A stretch of 46,454 nt of DNA from an uncultured Myxococcales bacterium (GTDB lineage Bacteria; Myxococcota_A; Polyangia; Fen-1088), in assembly GCA_937889515.1 (NCBI GenBank), contig CALAOV010000374.1:1-46454 (forward strand). Reading direction: 5' to 3'. Shown piece by piece: positions 8,786 through 19,444 of this stretch. The position numbers and the translations under genes are program-made. The notes under the pieces are model-generated. The model did not search any database. It was not told the origin of the DNA and saw nothing but the letters and a program-made list of their open reading frames with translations. Positions within the stretch are counted from its first letter, which is position 1. The number at the start of each line of letters is the position of its first letter.

Positions 8786-11700
8786 TCAAAAAGTCAGGCG
8801 TAGCCCCAGGCGCGCGTTGAACGGCGTCTGGTAGGCCAGGGGCTGACCGAAGTTCGGGTTCTTCGTGATCGGCGCCCCGCCGACGTTCTTGGCGAACTTC
8901 AGATCCTGCGCCGTGCCGTTGGCGATCGGGGGGGCGGCGTCATAGGTGTAGTTGTCGTCCTCCAGGAGCGCCGTCTGCTGATTGAAGATGTTGAACAGAT
9001 CGATGAACGCCTCCAACCTCATCTTGTCGGAGAGCGCGCGGCCGTAAGCGATCTTCCCGTCGAGCTCGGTGATCGTCGGGGTGCGACCAGCCGACCCGCG
9101 CGGCAATAGCAGCACGAGCTGATAAGGCGATCCCGGCTCGAGGTTGCCGACGTAGTTGCGGGGCATGCCCGATCGGCCCGTGAACGATAGCCCGACCGTG
9201 AAGCGACCCCGGCCCACCGGGTGGGTATAGAAACCGTCCAGGTGGACGAGATGCGGGTGGTCGTTGGGCAGCGCGCCCTTCTGGTTGACTTCGAGCTCCG
9301 GGGCGTCGTAGGCGTTGCCGCCGTTGGGCGAAATGTAGTTCGTCTCGGCCTGATAGAGGCCCTCGTAGTTTCCGATCAGACGGGAGTAGGTATAGGACGC
9401 CCGGGCAAACCAGTTCTTCGAGAAGCGTTTGTTCAGGGAGAGGGTAATGGCGTCGTAGGTCCGCTCGGGCGGCGGCGCCGCCGCCAGGGTCTGCAGGGTC
9501 GCCAGGTTGTATTGAGCCGTCGCCGCCGCGCTCGTCGCGACAGGATCGTTCGGATGGGCCGCCGCCGCCGTCTGGGCCTGCTGGAGCTCGTTCCGTGCGG
9601 TAGTGATGGCCGAATCGGGGACGTGGCCGGGGTTGGCGAGGATGGCGTTGGCGAATCCCGGGCCGTAGCCGTCTTCGATGATCGTGCCGAGCCAGCGGTG
9701 CTGGTAGTCCGCCCGCACCGTCATGTCCTCCATGATCTCGCGTTCGGCCGTGGCGACGATCTCGTTGTGGTATTGCCCCTGGAGGTTCGACTGGGCGTAC
9801 TCGCTGTTGAAGGTCGGGGGTTGTGCGGGCTGCAGGGGGCCGCAACGGGTAAACTCGGCATTGCCGGTCCACGCGTAGGGGTTCGAGAGGTTGCCGGGGC
9901 AGTTGCCGAAGGCCTGCTGCGTGACGACGAAGTTCTCGTTGCTGAAATAGCGCGCGGCGACGTCGAGCGGCACCGCTTCGTAGTAGCGGCCGTAAGAGAC
10001 CGAGAGCTTCGAGCGGCCGTCGCTGAAGGGATCGTAAACCGCGCTGAGCCGGGGGCTGATGTTGTTCGTATCCAGGAAGGAAGAGCCGTTGTAGGCGTAG
10101 ATCTTTTCGAGCTCGAGCCGCGCGCCGACGTTGATGGTCAGGTTCCGAAGGTGGTCGGGGCTGTAGCTATCCTGAAGGAAGAAGGCATTCGAGAGGCTCT
10201 TGACCGCGTTGTGGAACCCATCTTGGTAGGCCGGCGACATGGTCAAATTCGTGGCCGGCAAAGCGCCGCTCGTGTAGTCAATCGGGGACTGACCCGGCGG
10301 GAGCGAGAAAAACGTGGTGGGAAAGAAGCCGTTACCTGGATAGAGCTGCACGAAGCCCTGCCCTCCGGGCGGTCCCGAGTAGTTGAGAGCCAGATCGAGC
10401 GTCGCGAGATCGATGTGCCATCCGTACTTGAGCTCGTGATGCCCACCGGCCTCGAAGACGTGCGTCGACTTGACCTCGCCGGACCAGCGAAATGCCGTCG
10501 ACTTGTTGATGATGCCGAAGCCCCCGCCGAAGTAGTAGGGGGTCACCGGGCAGGGCTTGAAACCGTCGGCGGTCGGCGCGCAGCCGGGCGCGTTCTCGAC
10601 ATCCGAAACGCTCGTTCCGCCGTACTGGAGCTCGTTCAGGCTGTTGAGCTGGGCATAGGGCGACCGGTCGTAGAAATATTCGCTGTGCATGCCGGCCAGG
10701 ACGTCGAGCTGCCAGCGCCGCTCATAGAACTTCGAGACCCAGTGTGCCGTGAGGTCGGTGTTGACCTTGGTCAACGACTCCATCGCCGTCCGTGGATTCC
10801 CGTTGAAGCTGTCGATCCCGTACTGATTCTTCATCTCCTGGTTGAAGCTCGGGGCTCCAACCAGCGCCAAAGTCAGCTTGTGGTCGGGCCGCGGAATCCA
10901 ATCGACCGACGCGGCGTAGTTGTAGGTCCGGTGCGTTTCGTCCATGCGCGCCGTCCAGTCAATCTGGTGGATGGCCGCCAGGCCATTTGCGTTCAGTAAC
11001 GGGCTGCCGGGGTTGTTGGGATCTTCCGTCTCCGCGTAGGTCAACCGGAAGACGTGGGCGTTGGTGATCCGCGGCGCGAAGCCGACCCACAAGAAGAGCT
11101 TGTCCTTGATGAGGGGTCCGCCGACCTCGACGCCGATGCTGTCGTCGAAGTCGGGCCTCCGGACGCCGCCCAGCGAGTCCCCGACCGGCACGATGGCGTT
11201 GGCACTGCCCGACAGCCAATAGGGAGACCAGTACCCGAACGCGCTCCCTTTCCACTCGTTGGTGCCGGATTTGAGGACGGTATTGATGACGCCGCCCATC
11301 GCGCCGCCGTACTCGGCTTGATACCCGCCGCTGTTGACGTCGACCTGGGTCACGAACTCGATCGGAAAGTTGGTGCCGGCCCCGATGCTCGCCTGCCCAC
11401 TGTCGAGGTTTCCGTATCGAATCCCGGTGACGTTGAGGCCGTTGACGATGTAGATGTTCTCGAGGCCCGTGGCGCCGCCGATGGAGACGTTGCCGCTGCC
11501 ATCGATGAAGGCCCCGGGCGCCCTTTCGATGATGTCGCCGTAGGTGCGGCCGATCGGGACGTTGTTGGCGAAGTCTTGATCGAACTGGGCGCCGATCCGG
11601 GCGCTGCCCACGTCGACGAAAGGTGCCTTGCCGGTGATGACGTACGTCTGCTGCGCCGCTGCCTGCGCGACGGCACCAGCGATCTTGGCGTTCACCCGGA

Positions 11701-12010
11701 CCGTCTTGTCGGCCTGGACCACCACGCCGGGCTGCTCGACCTGGGTCGTGGTGTTGGCGGCATAGAAGCGGATGACGTAGGTCCCGATCGGCAAGCTGGT
11801 GAAGCGATACTCGCCCTTGTCGTCGGTCAGCGTGGCGTCCTCGCCCTGCGGTCCCTGCATGATCACCGTGACGCCGCCCATCGGTGCGCCGGTGTCCTGA
11901 TCGGAGACGCGGCCGGTGACCCGGCCGGTGGTCTCCTGGGCTTGGGCCAACCCTCCGACCAGCAACAGAGCCAATCCCAAAGCGGTTGCACCAGCACGAA
12001 TCCGATTCAT
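8786..12010 (-). CDS. Oar-like TonB-dependent outer-membrane receptor
   Basis: 1074 residues from the ATG that begins MNRIRAGATALG. The open frame runs further upstream, but this ATG has the SD AGAGAGG and a clean signal peptide ending in AQA. Order: signal peptide 1-25; CarboxypepD_reg-like Ig domain about 28-115 ('GRVSDQDTGAPMGGVTVIMQ'); plug about 125-245 ('NIYIVNGLNVTGIRYG', 'GGYQAEYGGAMGGVINTV'); then a large beta-barrel ending in the aromatic C-terminus 'RLGLRLTF'. The architecture and size resemble Oar of Myxococcus xanthus (about 1060 residues), which takes part in export of the PopC protease. Substrate import (glycan, peptide, siderophore) is equally possible. It is the last gene of a minus-strand TonB/ExbB/ExbD locus. 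Confidence 0.88.
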   Translation of the reverse strand: MNRIRAGATALGLALLLVGGLAQAQETTGRVTGRVSDQDTGAPMGGVTVIMQGPQGEDATLTDDKGEYRFTSLPIGTYVIRFYAANTTTQVEQPGVVVQADKTVRVNAKIAGAVAQAAAQQTYVITGKAPFVDVGSARIGAQFDQDFANNVPIGRTYGDIIERAPGAFIDGSGNVSIGGATGLENIYIVNGLNVTGIRYGNLDSGQASIGAGTNFPIEFVTQVDVNSGGYQAEYGGAMGGVINTVLKSGTNEWKGSAFGYWSPYWLSGSANAIVPVGDSLGGVRRPDFDDSIGVEVGGPLIKDKLFLWVGFAPRITNAHVFRLTYAETEDPNNPGSPLLNANGLAAIHQIDWTARMDETHRTYNYAASVDWIPRPDHKLTLALVGAPSFNQEMKNQYGIDSFNGNPRTAMESLTKVNTDLTAHWVSKFYERRWQLDVLAGMHSEYFYDRSPYAQLNSLNELQYGGTSVSDVENAPGCAPTADGFKPCPVTPYYFGGGFGIINKSTAFRWSGEVKSTHVFEAGGHHELKYGWHIDLATLDLALNYSGPPGGQGFVQLYPGNGFFPTTFFSLPPGQSPIDYTSGALPATNLTMSPAYQDGFHNAVKSLSNAFFLQDSYSPDHLRNLTINVGARLELEKIYAYNGSSFLDTNNISPRLSAVYDPFSDGRSKLSVSYGRYYEAVPLDVAARYFSNENFVVTQQAFGNCPGNLSNPYAWTGNAEFTRCGPLQPAQPPTFNSEYAQSNLQGQYHNEIVATAEREIMEDMTVRADYQHRWLGTIIEDGYGPGFANAILANPGHVPDSAITTARNELQQAQTAAAAHPNDPVATSAAATAQYNLATLQTLAAAPPPERTYDAITLSLNKRFSKNWFARASYTYSRLIGNYEGLYQAETNYISPNGGNAYDAPELEVNQKGALPNDHPHLVHLDGFYTHPVGRGRFTVGLSFTGRSGMPRNYVGNLEPGSPYQLVLLLPRGSAGRTPTITELDGKIAYGRALSDKMRLEAFIDLFNIFNQQTALLEDDNYTYDAAPPIANGTAQDLKFAKNVGGAPITKNPNFGQPLAYQTPFNARLGLRLTF

Positions 12011-12069
12011 CTGACCTCTCTTTCGGTGCGCGAGAATTTGGGACAGGCTTCGCATCGAGCGCGCCGACA

Positions 12070-13302
12070 TCAGGTGGCGCTCGTCGTGAAGGAGACCGGC
12101 ATGACGGCGCCGACCGCGTCGCCGTCCAGGTCGGTGGCCGTGGGGTCGACCGTGATGGTGATGGTGGAGCTGGCCGGCCAATTGCCGCTGGCTGTAGCGG
12201 GTGTAATCGAAACGGTCAATCCATCCGCGGAGGAGGGTGTGAAGGCGATCGGGCCCGTCACCGACGTGGCGGTGATTGTCACGTGGGTCGCGATCGCCGT
12301 CGGATCGACCAGGTTGTTGAAAGTGATGGTCGCGGGCGTGCTATCCGGGGTCACGGTGGTGGGCGGGATCGCGCAGGCCCCCGCGTCGGCGGCGAGCGGC
12401 GTCGTCGGCGGGGCCGTGATCGATCCGGTGAAGCCGGCCGTCGAGTAGGTCAGGCTGCCGGCCGCGAAGAAGCCGGTCCCCATGAAGGCGGTCTTGCCGT
12501 CCTTGGCGCGGACCTTGGTAGGGTCCAAGGTGATGGTCACGGCAGCGGCCGTGGGGAGCGCGGGCTGGCCCGCAAAGAGCAAGCTGGGACCGTCCGAGCG
12601 GAAAGCACCCAACAGCGGAAAGATTATCTCGTTGGGGCTGCCGTTCGACGCGTAGTCCACGGTCACGGCGACCGGGTTGGGCGGCGTCGGGGAAATCATG
12701 GTGGTCGCGACGTTGGGCACGCCCCCTCCGTCGCCCGGGTCGAACGGCGCGGTGTCGAGGAGCCGATCGAAGACGAACAGCGCGACCGAGGTGGGCGCGA
12801 ACGGCTCGCAGTTCCAGGTGCCGCCCAGAGGGACGGCGGCGTCCGATGCCGCGTCCGCGGCACCAGCGTCCACGGAGCCGTCTGCGGACGCGGCGCCGGC
12901 GTCGGGCGTCCCGGCGTCGGTGCAGGTCGGTGCGGGCGGCGGCGAGGGCGGGGTGTTGGCGAAACAGCGGCACCAGTTCTTGGCGCTGACCTGGCGACAA
13001 ATGGGCACCGGAACCGTCGGATCGCACATGCCGCCGGTGGCGGCCGCCGTCGTCCCTCCGACGCCGGCGTCCGTTGCGCCCCCGCCGTCGCCGGCCGCCC
13101 CGGTCGGGCAGTCGGTCACGTTGGAGGGGATGCTGGTGACGTTCGTCGCCGTGTACGGGTTCTCGACGATGTCGATCTCCGTCAGGACGGGTGCGCCGGG
13201 CTTGACGCTTTGATTCGGGCTGCAGGCGGCGCCGAAGGTGGCGAGCGCGGCGGCCAGGCCAACTAGGACAGGGCGCTCAATTTGAGGAAACAGCCGCTTC
13301 AT
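12070..13302 (-). CDS. Exported lipoprotein with Ig-like C-terminal domain, likely receptor partner
   Basis: 410 residues from the ATG that begins MKRLFPQIERP, chosen for its SD (AAAGGAG) and for the signal peptide ending 'ATFGAAC'. The mature protein has a low-complexity linker rich in Asp-Ala-Gly with repeated 'DAGTPDAGAASADGSVDAGA', typical of myxobacterial surface lipoproteins. Four or more Cys cluster in 'MCDPTVPVPICRQVSAKNWC'. C-terminal segments such as 'PATITFNNLVDPTAIATHVT' look like a bacterial Ig-like (Big_5) fold. Its stop is 59 bp from the receptor start on the same strand, so a surface-exposed partner role is plausible but inferred. No enzymatic motif was seen. Confidence 0.8.
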   Translation of the reverse strand: MKRLFPQIERPVLVGLAAALATFGAACSPNQSVKPGAPVLTEIDIVENPYTATNVTSIPSNVTDCPTGAAGDGGGATDAGVGGTTAAATGGMCDPTVPVPICRQVSAKNWCRCFANTPPSPPPAPTCTDAGTPDAGAASADGSVDAGAADAASDAAVPLGGTWNCEPFAPTSVALFVFDRLLDTAPFDPGDGGGVPNVATTMISPTPPNPVAVTVDYASNGSPNEIIFPLLGAFRSDGPSLLFAGQPALPTAAAVTITLDPTKVRAKDGKTAFMGTGFFAAGSLTYSTAGFTGSITAPPTTPLAADAGACAIPPTTVTPDSTPATITFNNLVDPTAIATHVTITATSVTGPIAFTPSSADGLTVSITPATASGNWPASSTITITVDPTATDLDGDAVGAVMPVSFTTSAT

Positions 13303-13478
13303 TCGGGCTCCTTTGACCTGTAGGGTGCGACGTTGGCGAGCGAGAGACACCACCCGTTGGCCGGCATCGTATCAGTGATTTGACCGCCTGTGAATTTCGG
13401 CGGTTTCCGTCGTTCCTTTACCCACCTACCCAACCTTCCCAACCTTCCACCTTCCACCTCCCGCCTTCCACCTCCCGC

Positions 13479-13521
13479 CAGTTGACGGAATACGGCCTCC
13501 CGGCAGTTGACGGAATACGGC
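13479..13521. repeat. 18-bp direct repeat with 25-bp period, next to a purine/pyrimidine-biased tract
   Basis: cagttgacggaatacggc occurs at 13479-13496 and 13504-13521; the second copy abuts the ExbD stop codon. The flanking 13425-13478 is a polypyrimidine tract of repeated cttccacct/cccgc words on the plus strand. The element fills most of the 220-bp gap between the ExbD gene and the downstream lipoprotein gene. No open frame or clear promoter was seen in it. Confidence 0.85.
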
Positions 13522-13522
13522 G

Positions 13523-13938
13523 CTAGCGGTCGTCTTTGGTGACGATGCCGAGGGTCTTGGCCCCGGCACCCTTGCAGATATCCATGATCCGGACGGCCCG
13601 TCCGTAGTTGGCGTCGTCGTCGATCCGGAAGAACACCACCTTCTGCCGATCGTGCTGCAGCCGCTCCCCGACCCGCGCCGCCAGGGCCTCCGCGGCGACC
13701 GCCTCGCCGTTGAGCGAGAGCACGTCGTGCGCGTCGAGCTCGACGACGATCGGGTTCTCGCCCGGGGGCTGGGGGACGTTCTCGGTCTGCTTCTGCGGGA
13801 TCTTGGCGACGATCTCCTTGAGCATCACCGGCGTCATCACCATGAAGATGATCAGCAGGACCAGCACGATGTCGATGAGCGGGGTGACGTTGATCTCCCC
13901 TTGCGGGCCGCGCCGTCCACCTCCGACCGCGAAGGCCA

Positions 13939-13939
<1 letters not shown>
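13523..13939 (-). CDS. exbD: ExbD/TolR-family protein (copy 1)
   Basis: 138 residues. A short cytoplasmic N-terminus 'RGPQGEINVTPLIDIVLVLL' carries the conserved Asp in the single TM helix (residues about 19-42), needed for proton-driven energy transfer. The rest is a periplasmic ExbD domain. Its ATG overlaps the TGA of the second ExbD gene by one base (TGATG). With ExbB and TonB it forms the inner-membrane motor that energises the TonB-dependent receptor. Confidence 0.93.
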
Positions 13940-14396
<457 letters not shown>

Positions 14397-14400
<4 letters not shown>

Positions 14401-15086
14401 ACCGCGCCGCCCCGCAGGATGGTGTCGACCAGCTCGGAGGCCGTCTCGTCGATGTCGATGGTGACGTCGTCGAGCCGCGCCGTGAAGTAGTTGTAGAACC
14501 AGACCGCGATGATGGCGACGCCCAGGCCGACAGCGGTCGTGATGAGCGCCTCGGCGATGCCGGCCGAGACGGTTCCGATGCCTCCGCCGCCCTTGGTCGG
14601 GTCGGACAGCTTCTGGAACGCCGTGATGATGCCGCCCACCGTGCCGAGCAGGCCGACGAAGGGCGCCGACGAGGCGACGGTGGCCAGCACGGGCATCCCG
14701 CGCCGCAGCCCAGCCAGCTGGCGCTCCTTGGTGCGCTCCATGGCGCGGTTGACGATCTCGGCCAGGTCGAACGGCGCGACGGCCGGGGCGCCAGGTTTAT
14801 CCAGGTCGCGCGCGAGCTCGCGGAGCCCGGCGCCGATCACCGTCGCCACCGGGCTGCCGGCGAACCCCTTGTCGAGTCCCACCGCCTCCCGCAGCCTGCC
14901 GGTTGCTTCCACCAGCGGCGCCAGCGCCTCGATGAAACGCCGCGACTGCTCGCGGCCGCGCCGGTAGGTGAGCAGCCGCTCGCCCGTGATGGCCAGCGAG
15001 TAGAGCGACATCACGATGAGGACCACCACCACCGCCCGGGCCTGAAAGCCCATCTCGTGCCACAGTCCAACCAGTGTGAAATCCAT
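14397..15086 (-). CDS. exbB: MotA/TolQ/ExbB proton-channel protein
   Basis: 229 residues with three TM segments: about 18-38, then two in the conserved 'VASSAPFVGLLGTVGGIITA' and 'GIAEALITTAVGLGVAIIAV' region that lines the proton path. It has a strong SD (GAGGAG) 7 nt before the ATG. A 37-bp gap separates it from tonB and it overlaps exbD copy 2, so the set is one operon. It supplies the pentameric scaffold around the ExbD dimer. Confidence 0.94.
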
Positions 15087-15123
15087 GTCTGTCTCCTCGA
15101 CGGGGAAAGGGCTTTGCGGGGCC

Positions 15124-15894
<771 letters not shown>

Positions 15895-15897
15895 CGG

Positions 15898-16800
15898 TCA
15901 CGATTTCCCGGCGCGGGCGAGCAGCGCCTTCTGTTGCCAAGCATCGGCCTCGTCCACCGCCCCCTGCCAGGCGATCGGATCGGCGAAGAGGGCGAAGGAT
16001 TTTTGGCGCCAGAGGAGACTCGCGTAGGTCATCGCCTCCGGATAGCGCGGGCGCCGCGCCAGGGCCTTTTCCAGGTAGGCGATCCCCTGGTCGGCCAGCT
16101 CGACGCGCAGCGTGCCCGTGACGTCGCTCATCGCCGCCAGGGGGGGAGAGGGAGCCGGCGCGCCCAGTGGTTTCCCGGGTTCCGGGGCCGCGTGCGGCCA
16201 GGGATCGTAGGTGGCCATCTCGCTCCCGCCGCCACGCGCCGAGAGGATCTGCCAGACGAAGGTGCCCACGCCGTACTGGGCTTCGGCGTCCTCGGGCCGC
16301 AGCGCCGCCGCCCGCTTCGACCACTTGAGCGCCTCGGGCCATTTGCCCCACCGGTAGTAGACGTCCTGCAGCCCGCGGACGACATCGACGTCGTCGGGCG
16401 CGCGCCGGTTGCGGTCCAGAAACGTCGACTCGAGCGCCGGGAAGTCTTCGATGTCGGACCAGGTCGCGAGCGTGAGCTCGGCGGCCCGTGGATCGTGGGG
16501 CGCGATCTCGCCCAGGCGGCGGAACGCCTCCAGCGCGCAGCCCGCGGCGCGTCGGCTCTCCGCGTCCTTGCCGCCGGGCGCGATCAGCTGCCGGCAGGTG
16601 TAGCCCTTGTTGAGCCACAACGTCGCCAGGTTGGGCACCAGGGTCTCGGCTTCCTCGTAGAGCGCGACGGCCTCGGCGTATTTTCCACGCCGGTAAAGCT
16701 CGTTCGCCTCCTGGATTCGCTTTCGTCCCCGCACCTGCGTACAGCCCCCGACCAGGAGAGCGATCGCGGTGCTAACGCAGATCGAATATCTGTAGCTCAT
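15898..16800 (-). CDS. TPR-repeat lipoprotein
   Basis: 300 residues from the ATG that begins MSYRYSICVSTAIA. Longer in-frame starts lie deep inside the upstream gene. A lipoprotein signal ends in 'ALLVGGC'. TPR-like helices follow: 'RIQEANELYRRGKYAEAVAL', 'EAFRRLGEIAPHDPRAAELT', 'KWPEALKWSKRAAALRPEDA' and 'QGIAYLEKALARRPRYPEAM'. It is probably a periplasmic scaffold within the TonB complex or receptor pathway. It overlaps the upstream gene by 29 bp and precedes tonB by 3 bp, so it belongs to the same operon. No catalytic motif was seen. Confidence 0.85.
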   Translation of the reverse strand: MSYRYSICVSTAIALLVGGCTQVRGRKRIQEANELYRRGKYAEAVALYEEAETLVPNLATLWLNKGYTCRQLIAPGGKDAESRRAAGCALEAFRRLGEIAPHDPRAAELTLATWSDIEDFPALESTFLDRNRRAPDDVDVVRGLQDVYYRWGKWPEALKWSKRAAALRPEDAEAQYGVGTFVWQILSARGGGSEMATYDPWPHAAPEPGKPLGAPAPSPPLAAMSDVTGTLRVELADQGIAYLEKALARRPRYPEAMTYASLLWRQKSFALFADPIAWQGAVDEADAWQQKALLARAGKS

Positions 16801-17980
16801 CGCCTCCCCGCGCGAAGCTCTTGAAGCGCTTGAGCACGACCAGCTTGTCGCCACGGGTCCGGAAGGTCACGGGGCGGGGGGTGAAGACCCGCCCGCGCAG
16901 CTTGACCGTGCCTTGCGCGACGTCCGCCGAATAGACATCGAGCACCGGCAGGTCGGCCTTCTTGCGCTTGATGGCGTCGACGTTCAGGGGATCGACCGCG
17001 ATCCCGAAGGTGAGCAGGCCCGGCACCGTGACCTCCTCGGTCAGAAGGGTCTTGGGGTCGTAGAGACGAAAGGGGACGGCCAGCGTCGCCGACTGCTTCT
17101 TGCCCATGGCATCGATCACATCGACGCCAGAGCCGTCTTGATTGAGGTCGACGAACAGTGCCTGGCCCGGACGGTCGCGGCGGAGCTGCCCGGTGACCGC
17201 CCATCCCACCACGTCCGAGATCTCCTTTTCGTCCAGGATCTTGCCGCTGAGCGCGTCGATCACCACCTGCCGCGGCGGTTTCCGCACATCGGCCGCCTTG
17301 TCGTAGGCGCCCAGGCGCTCGGCGAGGAGACGGGTGTATCCATCGTAGAAGCCGACCACCCGCACCGGCGGCGACTTGAGCCCGCCCGTGGCGTCGGTGT
17401 GGTAGGCGTGCGTTTTTCCGGCCGGGCCCAAGGTGTCGAGGTGAAAGGGGGTGACGGTGTAGGTGGCCTCGGCCCCGTGGGCGCCGAGCTTGCGGTCGAA
17501 GCCGACCAGGAGGCCGGCCCGCGCGGTGCCGTCGGCGGGGGGGCGGCTGAAGACCGTGGCGGGGCCGACCTTGGCGCCGGGCTTGCCGGCGGCGTCGAAC
17601 AGAAACGCGTAGAGCGGGGCCGCATCGTCGGGACGCTCGCGCCCGATGAGAACCAGACCCTTGCCGGCCGGGAGAAGCTCGATGCGGCTGGCGACCAGCT
17701 GCTTGTTCGGTAGGTCGAACGAGCTCGACAGCTTGGGGGGCGTCACCTCGAGGTCGTAGATCTCGATCTTCGCGAAGGTCGCGCCGTCGCTGCGAACAAC
17801 CGCCAGACGTTTTCCGTCGTCGGCGAGCCCGAAGGTTTCGTCGAAATAGCCCTCGCCCTCGGGCGGCTTGATGGTCTGGGTCGGCTCGATCGCCTTGGCC
17901 GTCGTCTTCTCGGCGCCGGCGGAGAGCGCCTGCGCGGCGACGGCGATGAAGACGGCGGTGGCCGGAAGGCGGCGGATCAT
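16772..17980 (-). CDS. Secreted protein of unknown function, propeller-like repeats
   Basis: 402 residues from the ATG that begins MIRRLPATAVFIAVA, which gives a signal peptide ending 'AQALSAGAE'. The sequence is rich in short beta-strand units with 'GKRLAVVRSDGATFAKIEIY', 'GKGLVLIGRERPDD' and 'GDKLVVLKRFKSFARGGDEL', compatible with a WD40/YncE-type propeller; this fold is inferred. It is the first gene of the TonB operon, so it may bind the transported ligand or be envelope-associated. No metal or active-site motif was recognised. Confidence 0.72.
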   Translation of the reverse strand: MIRRLPATAVFIAVAAQALSAGAEKTTAKAIEPTQTIKPPEGEGYFDETFGLADDGKRLAVVRSDGATFAKIEIYDLEVTPPKLSSSFDLPNKQLVASRIELLPAGKGLVLIGRERPDDAAPLYAFLFDAAGKPGAKVGPATVFSRPPADGTARAGLLVGFDRKLGAHGAEATYTVTPFHLDTLGPAGKTHAYHTDATGGLKSPPVRVVGFYDGYTRLLAERLGAYDKAADVRKPPRQVVIDALSGKILDEKEISDVVGWAVTGQLRRDRPGQALFVDLNQDGSGVDVIDAMGKKQSATLAVPFRLYDPKTLLTEEVTVPGLLTFGIAVDPLNVDAIKRKKADLPVLDVYSADVAQGTVKLRGRVFTPRPVTFRTRGDKLVVLKRFKSFARGGDELQIFDLR

Positions 17981-18060
17981 TCGCCGGTAACTTAGACCGA
18001 GCGCGCCACCGCGTAAATGGGCGGCGCCAATGAGGTGAGACCCGTTCGGGACCCCAGCGT

Positions 18061-18084
18061 GGATCAAGGGATCAAGGGATCAAG
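18061..18084. repeat. Three tandem ggatcaag units at the PilZ gene stop
   Basis: Three perfect 8-bp copies; the innermost copy contains the stop codon of the PilZ gene. Probably slippage-derived. Confidence 0.9.
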
Positions 18085-18409
18085 CACCGGCGCGGGCCAG
18101 AAAGGCGTCGATCTTGCCCCGCGCGTCGGGCGTGGGGTCGATGAACTTCACGCCCATGCGCAGATCCTCCGGGGCCGCGGCCGAGACGATCTCACCCGAG
18201 ACGTCGACCGGGGTCTTGTCCCCGGGCAGCGTGAAGGTCAGGTTGACGATCGTTCCGACCGGGAGCGGAATCGTGTGCTCGAGGCGGAGTCCGCCCCGGG
18301 ACAGGTTCCCGGCCCGCCGGAAGTAGCGTTCCGATCCGGTGGTTTCCTCGACCCACATCTCGATCGGGATCCGCGGCCCTCCGCGACGTTCCTCGGCGGT
18401 TCCGGACAT
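18080..18409 (-). CDS. PilZ-domain protein (c-di-GMP receptor candidate)
   Basis: 109 residues, a stand-alone PilZ domain. The arginine-rich start 'EERRGGPRIPIEMWVE' aligns with the RxxxR c-di-GMP-binding loop and 'NLSRGGLRLE' with the D/NxSxxG motif. Binding therefore looks feasible, although the first motif is not canonical. The end 'LRMGVKFIDPTPDARGKIDA' is typical of the myxobacterial TIGR02266-like PilZ group. It is a monocistronic-looking gene, divergent from the sugar-nucleotide gene, which may link c-di-GMP to surface polysaccharide; that link is inferred. Confidence 0.88.
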   Translation of the reverse strand: MSGTAEERRGGPRIPIEMWVEETTGSERYFRRAGNLSRGGLRLEHTIPLPVGTIVNLTFTLPGDKTPVDVSGEIVSAAAPEDLRMGVKFIDPTPDARGKIDAFLARAGA

Positions 18410-18493
18410 GGCGACATTCTATCATGAGCCGCGAGGCCCTCCCAAAAAGGGGCGGCTTTGCAATCGCCCGGCACGACGTGTATGAACGCGGGC

Positions 18494-19444
18494 ATGTCGC
18501 GACGGCGAATCTTGGTCACCGGTGGCTCGGGGTTCCTGGGCTCTCACCTGTGTGAGCGTCTTCTCAAAGACGGCCACGAGGTGGTTTGTCTCGACAACTT
18601 CTTTACCGGCTCGCGCACCAACGTCGAGCATCTGCTCGACAACCACCGCTTCGAGCTGATGCGCCACGATGTGACGGTTCCGCTCACCGTCGAGGTGGAC
18701 GAGGTCTACCACCTGGCTTGCCCGGCCTCGCCGATTCACTACCAGCGCAACCCGGTTCAGACGATCCGGACGGCCGTCGAGGGGACGCTCAACATGCTCG
18801 ACCTGTCGCGCGAGGTGAAGGCGCGGATCCTGATCGCCTCGACCTCCGAGGTTTACGGCGATCCGATCGAGCACCCGCAGCGCGAGAGCTACTGGGGGAA
18901 CGTCAACCCGATCGGTCCGCGCGCCTGCTACGACGAAGGGAAGCGCTGCGCGGAGGCGCTGGCGGTCTCGTATGCGCGCCAGCACGCGGTCGAGGTGCGC
19001 ATCGTCCGCATCTTCAACACCTACGGGCCGCGGATGCACGAGAACGATGGGCGGGTGGTCTCGAACTTCGTGGTCCAGGCGCTCCGCAACCAGCCGATCA
19101 CCGTCTACGGCGAGGGGCAACAGACCCGATCGTTCTGCTACGTCTCCGATCTCGTCGAGGGATTCGTTCGTTTGATGGCCAGCCCGCACGGCGTCGACCC
19201 GGTCAATCTCGGCAACCCGCGCGAGACGACGGTGCTGGAGCTGGCGGAGCTGATCAAACGCCTGGCGGGCTCGAAGTCGGAGATCGTGCGGGCGCCCTTG
19301 CCGACCGACGATCCGACCCGCCGCAAGCCGGACATCTCCCGGGCCCAGGCCCTGCTCGACGGCTGGACGCCGCGGGTGTCGCTCGAGGAGGGCGTCGCGG
19401 CCACCGTCGAAGACTTCAAGCGGCGTCTGGCCGGGCAACACTAG
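18494..19444 (+). CDS. UDP-glucuronate decarboxylase (UDP-xylose synthase), extended SDR
   Basis: 316 residues from the ATG that begins [13 protein letters not shown]; an ATG 12 bp upstream is an alternative, and neither has a strong SD. Rossmann motif 'GGSGFLG' at 10-16; SDR catalytic Ser in '[10 protein letters not shown]'; YxxxK at 146-150 ('YDEGK'). The strings '[16 protein letters not shown]' and '[17 protein letters not shown]' are diagnostic of UXS-type enzymes, which convert UDP-glucuronate to UDP-xylose for polysaccharide synthesis. The gene ends tail-to-tail with folK: the two stop codons share the palindrome ctag at 19441-19444. Confidence 0.92.
   Translation: MSRRRILVTGGSGFLGSHLCERLLKDGHEVVCLDNFFTGSRTNVEHLLDNHRFELMRHDVTVPLTVEVDEVYHLACPASPIHYQRNPVQTIRTAVEGTLNMLDLSREVKARILIASTSEVYGDPIEHPQRESYWGNVNPIGPRACYDEGKRCAEALAVSYARQHAVEVRIVRIFNTYGPRMHENDGRVVSNFVVQALRNQPITVYGEGQQTRSFCYVSDLVEGFVRLMASPHGVDPVNLGNPRETTVLELAELIKRLAGSKSEIVRAPLPTDDPTRRKPDISRAQALLDGWTPRVSLEEGVAATVEDFKRRLAGQH

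Noticed and set aside
9221-10999. 592-residue plus-strand frame over the Oar-like receptor
   Set aside because: Antisense shadow of a receptor with a signal peptide, plug and barrel; no motif or RBS.
12011-12181. Long N-terminal extension of the receptor with a His-run
   Set aside because: The frame is open by chance through the neighbour; the ATG at 12010 has an SD and signal peptide.
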